Both the position numbers and the translations under genes were made by a program. Below the pieces are notes generated by a model. That model had not been told where the DNA came from. It did no database searches and worked only from the letters and a program-made list of their open reading frames with translations. Positions 5,730 to 9,883 of a DNA stretch of 9,883 nt are shown here, in pieces. The DNA is from Hyphomicrobiales bacterium. Its GTDB lineage: Bacteria; Pseudomonadota; Alphaproteobacteria; Rhizobiales; Aestuariivirgaceae. The stretch covers positions 1 to 9,883 of the forward strand of contig JANYGE010000204.1 in the NCBI GenBank assembly GCA_025362535.1, written 5' to 3'. Numbering within the stretch: the first letter of the stretch is position 1; every line of letters begins with the position of its first letter.

Positions 5730-6620
5730 ATGACTGACACATCCACCCTCCTCACCATCCGCGATTTTCTGCGCTATGCCATTAGCAGCTTCCGCAAAGC
5801 AGGCTTGGCTCATGGCCATGGCGCAACCTCTGCGCTTGATGAAGCCGCCTTCATCATTCTTGAATCATTGAAGCTTCCCGTTGACGATATCAACCCGTGG
5901 CTTGAAGCAAAGTTACTGGTCAGCGAACGGGCCGAACTCACCCGCCTGATTGAAACGCGGATCAACACCCGAAAGCCAGCTGCCTATTTAATGCAACGTA
6001 CTTATATGCACGGCGTGCCATTTTACGTGGATGAGCGCGTGATCATCCCGCGCTCTTTCATCGGTGAGTTGATGGTGAAGGGCCTGTTCGATGAAGCGGG
6101 CCTCGGCTTTGACTTACAGCCCGAAAACGTGTCTTCAGTTTTGGATTTATGCACTGGTTCCGGCTGCCTCGCCATTCTTGCCGCCAGCACGTTTCACAAT
6201 GCCACGATTGATGCGAGTGACCTTTCGCAAGATGCGCTTGATGTGGCCCGCATCAATTTGAAAGAGCATGATCTGGAAACCCGCATCACCTTGCACCACA
6301 GCAACCTGTTCGAAAAACTTCAGGGCCAGAAATTTGATCTGATCATTTCAAATCCGCCTTATGTGGCAACCGCCGAAGTGGACGCTTTCCCGGCTGAATA
6401 TGCCCATGAGCCAAGGCTGGCCCATGAAGGCGGTGAAGACGGTTTTGATCTGGTGCGCACTATTATTAAACAGGCCCCGCAGCATCTCAATAAGGGTGGT
6501 GGGCTGCTCTGTGAGATTGGTCTGGGCCGCGAGATTCTCGAAGCCGAATTTCCACTGCTAAACTTCTTCTGGCTCGACACCGAAGAGGCCGAAGGCGAAG
6601 TGTTTTTCCTTAAGTTTTAA
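5730..6620 (+). CDS. prmB: Ribosomal protein L3 N5-glutamine methyltransferase PrmB
   Basis: PrmB methylates a glutamine of ribosomal protein uL3 using S-adenosylmethionine. The 296-residue protein has a helical substrate-binding N-terminal domain (about 1-95) and a Rossmann methyltransferase domain. SAM-binding motif I is LDLCTGSGCLAI (138-149), the acidic motif DASDLSQDAL follows (161-170), and the catalytic NPPY lies at 208-211 within IISNPPYVA. IIPRSFIGEL (105-114) has the IPRS form typical of PrmB, rather than the PRPET form of the release-factor enzyme PrmC. HEPRLAHEGGEDGFD (226-240) also fits PrmB. Length is normal. The start ATG at 5730 has AGAG five bases upstream and lies 10 bases after the transporter stop. 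Its last 11 bases overlap the end of the convergent amidotransferase gene. Confidence 0.95.
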   Translation: MTDTSTLLTIRDFLRYAISSFRKAGLAHGHGATSALDEAAFIILESLKLPVDDINPWLEAKLLVSERAELTRLIETRINTRKPAAYLMQRTYMHGVPFYVDERVIIPRSFIGELMVKGLFDEAGLGFDLQPENVSSVLDLCTGSGCLAILAASTFHNATIDASDLSQDALDVARINLKEHDLETRITLHHSNLFEKLQGQKFDLIISNPPYVATAEVDAFPAEYAHEPRLAHEGGEDGFDLVRTIIKQAPQHLNKGGGLLCEIGLGREILEAEFPLLNFFWLDTEEAEGEVFFLKF

Positions 6621-6622
6621 GG
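6608..6622. repeat. Short palindrome spanning the two convergent stop codons
   Basis: CCTTAA (6608-6613) and TTAAGG (6617-6622) form a perfect six-base-pair stem with a GTT loop. The prmB TAA (6618-6620) and the amidotransferase TAA (6610-6612 on the minus strand) lie in opposite arms. Neither side is followed by a T-tract in the direction of transcription, so it is not a convincing intrinsic terminator. Confidence 0.35.
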
Positions 6623-7335
6623 CCAGACAGCCGCTTAAAATTATCCCATAGTGTTCTGGTCATGCGGGCCATGGCTGGCATTTGCGGATAGCACTCAGCT
6701 TTCAAACGCTCATAAGCGCCAGCCCCATGTTCGCGTTCCAGCGCCGAAATATAGCCAGGCAGTGATGACCATGTGGCAACGGTCTGCGGGCTAAACTCAC
6801 AGTGAAATTGCGTGCTCAAAGCATGATGATCAACCGCCAGTGATTGCACGGCCGCCGCTGGAGAGCGAGCCAGCACCGTGGCCCCCTGCGGCGCACGTTT
6901 CACTTCAGCATGATGCCATTGCATCACGCGGTTGCTCTGATCAAGCCCTTCGAAGAACGGATGGGCCTTTCCATCTTCAGTCATCGCCACATCAAACACA
7001 CCAATTTCGGAATGATCAGCTTTTCCCACCTCGCCACCTTGCGCCGTGGCCAACAGTTGATGACCGAGGCACACGCCAAGATAGGGCTTGGCACGATCCC
7101 ACACCCATTCACGGATGGCAGCCTTCTCATTCTTCAAATAGGGAAACTCATCTTCCTGCCAAGTATCCTGCGCACCACCCAAAACAAACAGCAAATCATA
7201 AGGCGCCAGCGACGGGATAGCCTGCCCTTCAAACACCCGCACAAATTCCGGAATAATGTCGTCTTCAGCGAAATAATCCAGAAACCGCCCTGGATGATCG
7301 TGATTCATATGTTGGAAGACCAGAGCACGCTTCAT
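6610..7335 (-). CDS. Class I glutamine amidotransferase family protein
   Basis: The 241-residue protein is a single GATase1 domain with no fused synthetase. The nucleophile sits in LGVCLGHQLLA (Cys89), and the His/Glu pair in QFHCEFS is His178 and Glu180. VLGGAQDTW (51-59) supplies the oxyanion-hole glycines. Such stand-alone domains resemble GMP synthetase glutaminase domains and include enzymes acting on gamma-glutamyl compounds, but the substrate here cannot be deduced. The C-terminal 50 or so residues (AYERLKAECYPQM onward) are helical, as in the family. Its ATG directly follows the TAA of the cold-shock gene and has no clear ribosome binding site of its own, so translation is probably coupled. 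The 3' end overlaps prmB by 11 bases. Confidence 0.9.
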   Translation of the reverse strand: MKRALVFQHMNHDHPGRFLDYFAEDDIIPEFVRVFEGQAIPSLAPYDLLFVLGGAQDTWQEDEFPYLKNEKAAIREWVWDRAKPYLGVCLGHQLLATAQGGEVGKADHSEIGVFDVAMTEDGKAHPFFEGLDQSNRVMQWHHAEVKRAPQGATVLARSPAAAVQSLAVDHHALSTQFHCEFSPQTVATWSSLPGYISALEREHGAGAYERLKAECYPQMPAMARMTRTLWDNFKRLSGLKT

Positions 7336-7569
7336 TTAAAGCAACTGCAAATTAATGGCCTGTGGCCCACGCCCGCGCGCATCATCTTCGGTTGCATAAG
7401 ACATCCGCATTCCTTCTTCCAAGTGTGGTAGTCCGGACCGCTGCACCGAAGAAATATGCACAAACACGTCACGGCCGCCCGCCTCCGGCGTTACAAAACC
7501 AAAACCACGATCCTTATCGAAAAACTTAACTTTTCCAATTTGCCGACGATCTGGGCTTGCAACATTCAT
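7336..7569 (-). CDS. Cold-shock domain protein (CspA family)
   Basis: This 77-residue single cold-shock domain is a small OB-fold that binds single-stranded RNA or DNA and acts as an RNA chaperone. IGKVKFFDKDRGFGFV (11-26) contains the RNP1-type motif RGFGFV, and DVFVHISSVQRSGL (34-47) contains RNP2. The end, GRGPQAINLQLL, is typical of alphaproteobacterial Csps ('GPQA.N...'). The frame stays open far upstream, but homology begins close to the ATG at 7567-7569. That ATG has GAGG only two bases away, tighter than ideal. The stop TAA is immediately followed by the ATG of the glutamine amidotransferase. The leader before the divergent DUF922 gene is only 55 bases, so any long cold-shock leader would have to lie antisense to that gene. 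Whether the gene responds to cold cannot be told. Confidence 0.92.
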   Translation of the reverse strand: MNVASPDRRQIGKVKFFDKDRGFGFVTPEAGGRDVFVHISSVQRSGLPHLEEGMRMSYATEDDARGRGPQAINLQLL

Positions 7570-7624
7570 AACCTCAGTTACTCTGGACGGCAGGTGAAAA
7601 TCAACAGCCGAAAAGGTGGGTCCG

Positions 7625-8206
7625 ATGCACGTCAAATTTCTGCCATCACTCTTCGTATTTTTTGTCTTGGGACAGTTTGCTGAAGCCAAGGTTTCGCAGA
7701 GCACCAGCTATAATTATTTCAAAGTTCAAGGCCAAACCTCCCGCGAGATTTTTAACTCTCTTCTGAAACATGCCAAAGGCCCCAGCGGTCATGATGCCTA
7801 TGCCACCACCATAACCCGGATCTATCAGAAGACCGATTTTACCGTGGGCAAGAGTTGCAGCCTTAAAAACTATCGGATTTCGGCAAGTTTCAAAATTACC
7901 TTGCCGAAATTGGTTGGCGTTGGCGGCGCCTCAGCCGCGACCAAACAAAACTGGAATGGGTTTGCTGGCAAATTGAAGCGCCATGAAGAACATCACCGCG
8001 ATTTGTGGGTGGCCTGCGTTCGCTCATTCGAAAGTAAAGTGCGAAATCTGCAAGCCCAAAGCTGTGGGGTTCTAGGCTCACAATATAAGAAACTCTGGAT
8101 GGCTATGGAAAAAAGCTGCACCGCGCAGAACGACGCTTTTGATAGGCAAGAGCAACTGAACTTTATGAGCCAGCCCTTTATTCAAACGGCGCTGCGCGGC
8201 AAATAG
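7625..8206 (+). CDS. DUF922 family secreted protein, putative zinc metalloprotease
   Basis: The 193-residue precursor starts with a signal peptide (hydrophobic FLPSLFVFFVLGQF, then AEA with likely cleavage after residue 21). The mature part follows the DUF922 plan: NYFKVQGQTSREIFNSLL (30-47), GPSGHDAYATT (52-62), a cysteine at 78 followed by an alternating beta segment ending in ITLPKL (91-96), then a helix with RHEEHHRDLW (119-128). HEEHH (120-124) fits the zinc-protease motif HExxH, and DUF922 proteins are annotated as predicted secreted Zn-dependent proteases, but activity is unproven. Further cysteines at 131, 147 and 165 suggest disulfides. The ATG at 7625 has AAAAGG eight bases upstream. 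It is divergent from the cold-shock gene, and its last 29 bases overlap mtnP on the other strand. Confidence 0.85.
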   Translation: MHVKFLPSLFVFFVLGQFAEAKVSQSTSYNYFKVQGQTSREIFNSLLKHAKGPSGHDAYATTITRIYQKTDFTVGKSCSLKNYRISASFKITLPKLVGVGGASAATKQNWNGFAGKLKRHEEHHRDLWVACVRSFESKVRNLQAQSCGVLGSQYKKLWMAMEKSCTAQNDAFDRQEQLNFMSQPFIQTALRGK

Positions 8207-9050
8207 TTTTCAGTTTCGCAAGCAATTCAGGGTCGCGCTTGTCGCGCGCTGTCATAATAGCACCATCCAAAGCCCGGTCTGATCGCACCGGGCAGGCCAG
8301 ATGTTCGCGGGTAAAATCCCGCGCCAGGCGCAGCACAAACTGCTTTGCAAGCGCCACATTGGAGGTCATCGTCGCAATCACCTGTTTCACATCCACCACA
8401 TCATGGTGCGGATGCCATGCATCAAAATCGGTGACCATCGCCACATTGCAATAACAAATCTCCGCTTCACGCGCGAGTTTCGCTTCCGGCATGGCGGTCA
8501 TTCCAATCAAACTGGCTCCCCAGGATCGATGCAATTCAGACTCAGCCCGCGTTGAAAATTGTGGCCCTTCCATCACCACAAGTGTGCCACCCGTGGAATA
8601 AGCTATTGCTTCATCTTTCAAGGCCCGCTCTGCCGCCGCCATCAAGAGCGGCGATACCGGCTCACCAAAAGGTACATGCGCCACACAGCCTGTTCCAAAA
8701 AATGAGTTTTCCCGCCGATGTGTGCGGTCGATAAACTGATCAGGCAACACAAAGACACCAGGGGGCAACTCTTCCTTCAGCGAACCCACCGCCGAAAGTG
8801 AGACCAAATCCGTAACCCCAACTTGCTTTAAAGCCGCGATATTGGCGCGATAATTGATTGAGCTTGGTGAATAGACATGCCCACGCCCATGACGCGGCAA
8901 AAACACAACGGGTAAGCCGCCAATCTCACCCATGCGCAATTCATCGGATGGCTGGCCCCATGCTGTATCAATGCGCTGCCAGCGCGCATTGTCCATTGCA
9001 ATGTCATAAACGCCAGAGCCACCAACAATGCCAAGAACTGAATTTGCCAT
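8178..9050 (-). CDS. mtnP: S-methyl-5'-thioadenosine phosphorylase MtnP
   Basis: MtnP splits methylthioadenosine, a by-product of polyamine and homoserine-lactone synthesis, with phosphate into adenine and methylthioribose-1-phosphate. The 290-residue protein has the full set of PNP/MTAP family motifs: VLGIVGGSGVYDI (5-17), RHG for phosphate (53-55), SAVGSLKEELPPG (86-98), MEGPQFSTRAES (160-171), MTAMPEAKLAREAE (184-197) and AMVTDFDAWH (204-213), in which Asp208 and Asp210 are the base-recognition acids. Length is normal. The frame extends 80 codons upstream through the neighbouring GGDEF gene, but homology and GAGG four bases before it place the start at ATG 9048-9050. It lies 28 bases after the diguanylate cyclase stop and may be co-transcribed with it. 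Its 3' end overlaps the DUF922 gene by 29 bases. Confidence 0.95.
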   Translation of the reverse strand: MANSVLGIVGGSGVYDIAMDNARWQRIDTAWGQPSDELRMGEIGGLPVVFLPRHGRGHVYSPSSINYRANIAALKQVGVTDLVSLSAVGSLKEELPPGVFVLPDQFIDRTHRRENSFFGTGCVAHVPFGEPVSPLLMAAAERALKDEAIAYSTGGTLVVMEGPQFSTRAESELHRSWGASLIGMTAMPEAKLAREAEICYCNVAMVTDFDAWHPHHDVVDVKQVIATMTSNVALAKQFVLRLARDFTREHLACPVRSDRALDGAIMTARDKRDPELLAKLKTICRAAPFE

Positions 9051-9078
9051 AGAACCTCGCACCTGAATTAAAGTACTA

Positions 9079-9822
9079 TCAGGCCGCAGAAACAGCCTTC
9101 TCGTCAAGCCCTTCTTCAGTTTCAACCCGATCACGACCATTCTGCTTGGCTTTGTAGAGGCGCATATCCGCACGGCGGAGCAGATGGGCCTGGTCTTCTC
9201 CCAAATGATCAGAAACCAGACCGGCACTGATGGTGATAATGATCTCGGTGCCACGATAGGTGAAAGATTGGTTGCGCAAAATTGATCCAACTTGCGCTAT
9301 CAAAAGCTTGGCCTGCTGGTGCGCAATCGAGGGGAGATAGATCGCAAACTCCTCGCCACCCAGTCGCCCCACAAAGCCACTATTGCCAATAACCTGCGTC
9401 ATAACCTGTGCTATATGCTTCAAGGCATCATCACCTGCCTCATGGCCATGCGTATCATTCACCTGTTTGAAAAAATCTGCGTCGATAATAGCAAGATAAC
9501 CACCCTTGGTGCGGCGCTCTTCCATCAACTGCAAAAACCGCATCCGGCTCAACAGGCCAGTCAAAGTGTCAAACTTCACCAAATTATCCAAGGTCGTAAT
9601 CGTCTGATTGACCAGCTTCAACATATGAAGCGCAAAAACCGAAATTGGAAACGTAATGAAAAGCGGAATAGCGCCTGAAATAACCAAAATCGGAATTTTG
9701 ATTTGCAATGGCATAGGCCACAATGCAATGCCAACAACAATCAACGGCACCGCCACTGCAAGTGCAGTCATCAGCGTACTGATCGCAAAAACCTGTCGCC
9801 AGGTGGACACTCTAAATCTCAT
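9079..9822 (-). CDS. Membrane-anchored GGDEF diguanylate cyclase
   Basis: The 247-residue protein has two membrane helices (about 12-34 and 43-66) with almost no periplasmic loop, a short linker, and a cytoplasmic GGDEF domain from about 80 to 232. The domain starts with FDTLTGL (84-90). It has the metal-site segment IIDADFFKQVNDTHGH (112-127) and an intact GGEEF active site (155-159), so it should make cyclic di-GMP from GTP. The inhibitory I-site RxxD, expected at residues 147-150 nine positions before GGEEF, reads NSGF/GNSG here and is absent. No sensory domain is seen besides the membrane part. The ATG at 9820-9822 has GGGGAG seven bases upstream. mtnP follows after 28 bases. The 61 bases upstream to the window edge hold no promoter I would defend. 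Confidence 0.93.
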   Translation of the reverse strand: MRFRVSTWRQVFAISTLMTALAVAVPLIVVGIALWPMPLQIKIPILVISGAIPLFITFPISVFALHMLKLVNQTITTLDNLVKFDTLTGLLSRMRFLQLMEERRTKGGYLAIIDADFFKQVNDTHGHEAGDDALKHIAQVMTQVIGNSGFVGRLGGEEFAIYLPSIAHQQAKLLIAQVGSILRNQSFTYRGTEIIITISAGLVSDHLGEDQAHLLRRADMRLYKAKQNGRDRVETEEGLDEKAVSAA

Positions 9823-9883
9823 ACTTGCTCTCCCCTTTGCATAGTCACAGAAAGGATTTGAGAAAACCGCAAGAACATATTTA

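Noticed and set aside
6608..6622. Bidirectional terminator between prmB and the amidotransferase
   Set aside because: The palindrome is short and AT-rich, and no T-tract follows it in either direction, so it was kept only as a palindrome.
6840..7431. Plus-strand frames of 126 and 195 codons
   Set aside because: They are antisense shadows of the glutamine amidotransferase and cold-shock genes, both supported by catalytic or binding motifs.
9051..9290. 80-codon N-terminal extension of MtnP
   Set aside because: The bases belong to the GGDEF gene in another frame, and MtnP homology starts at the internal ATG with its own ribosome binding site.
1..9883. tRNA, rRNA, CRISPR, insertion sequence, toxin-antitoxin or phage defence system
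   Set aside because: I looked for tRNA-like cloverleaf ends, regularly spaced repeats, terminal inverted repeats, transposase motifs and paired small toxin/antitoxin frames, and saw none.

Overview
The window looks like ordinary chromosome from an alphaproteobacterium, most likely of the Hyphomicrobiales (rhizobial) type. This is inferred from the gene content (RlmJ, PrmB, YidB, GlsB/YeaQ, a DUF922 secreted protein, a DUF486 membrane protein, small lipoproteins of a kind common in rhizobia) and an intermediate base composition judged by eye. I see no rRNA, tRNA, CRISPR array, insertion sequence, integrase or phage gene. Genes are packed tightly, and no gene-free stretch exceeds about 150 bases.

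Layout. (1) Positions 1-913, minus strand: a DUF486 small membrane protein whose stop overlaps the start of rlmJ (23S rRNA m6A2030 methyltransferase), which runs off the left edge. (2) Positions 1041-3001, plus strand: an envelope cluster made of a small predicted secreted protein, a lipoprotein, an L,D-transpeptidase and a second lipoprotein. The two lipoproteins look like diverged paralogues flanking the transpeptidase. A hairpin terminator follows at 3004-3028. (3) Positions 3050-3852: yidB (minus) and a glsB/yeaQ-type membrane protein (plus), divergent, with recognisable back-to-back promoters between them. (4) Positions 3854-5719: a GloC/YcbL-type glyoxalase II (minus) diverging from an MFS transporter (plus). 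(5) prmB follows the transporter after 10 bases. (6) Positions 6610-7569, minus: a cold-shock-domain protein whose stop codon directly abuts the start of a class I glutamine amidotransferase. (7) Positions 7625-8206, plus: a DUF922 secreted putative zinc metalloprotease. (8) Positions 8178-9822, minus: a membrane-anchored GGDEF diguanylate cyclase followed after 28 bases by mtnP (methylthioadenosine phosphorylase).

Working together. The clearest functional theme is the cell envelope in the first 4 kb: transpeptidase, two outer-membrane-type lipoproteins, a small exported protein, YidB and GlsB. Two housekeeping modification enzymes (RlmJ on 23S rRNA, PrmB on ribosomal protein L3) and two small-molecule enzymes (GloC for the glyoxalase pathway, MtnP for methylthioadenosine salvage) are spread among them. 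Three gene pairs converge with overlapping or nearly touching 3' ends (glsB/gloC 1 base apart, prmB/amidotransferase 11-base overlap, DUF922/mtnP 29-base overlap), so transcription termination there must occur inside coding sequence.

Nothing here is clearly a new defence or mobile system. The best candidate for something undescribed is the lipoprotein / L,D-transpeptidase / lipoprotein unit.
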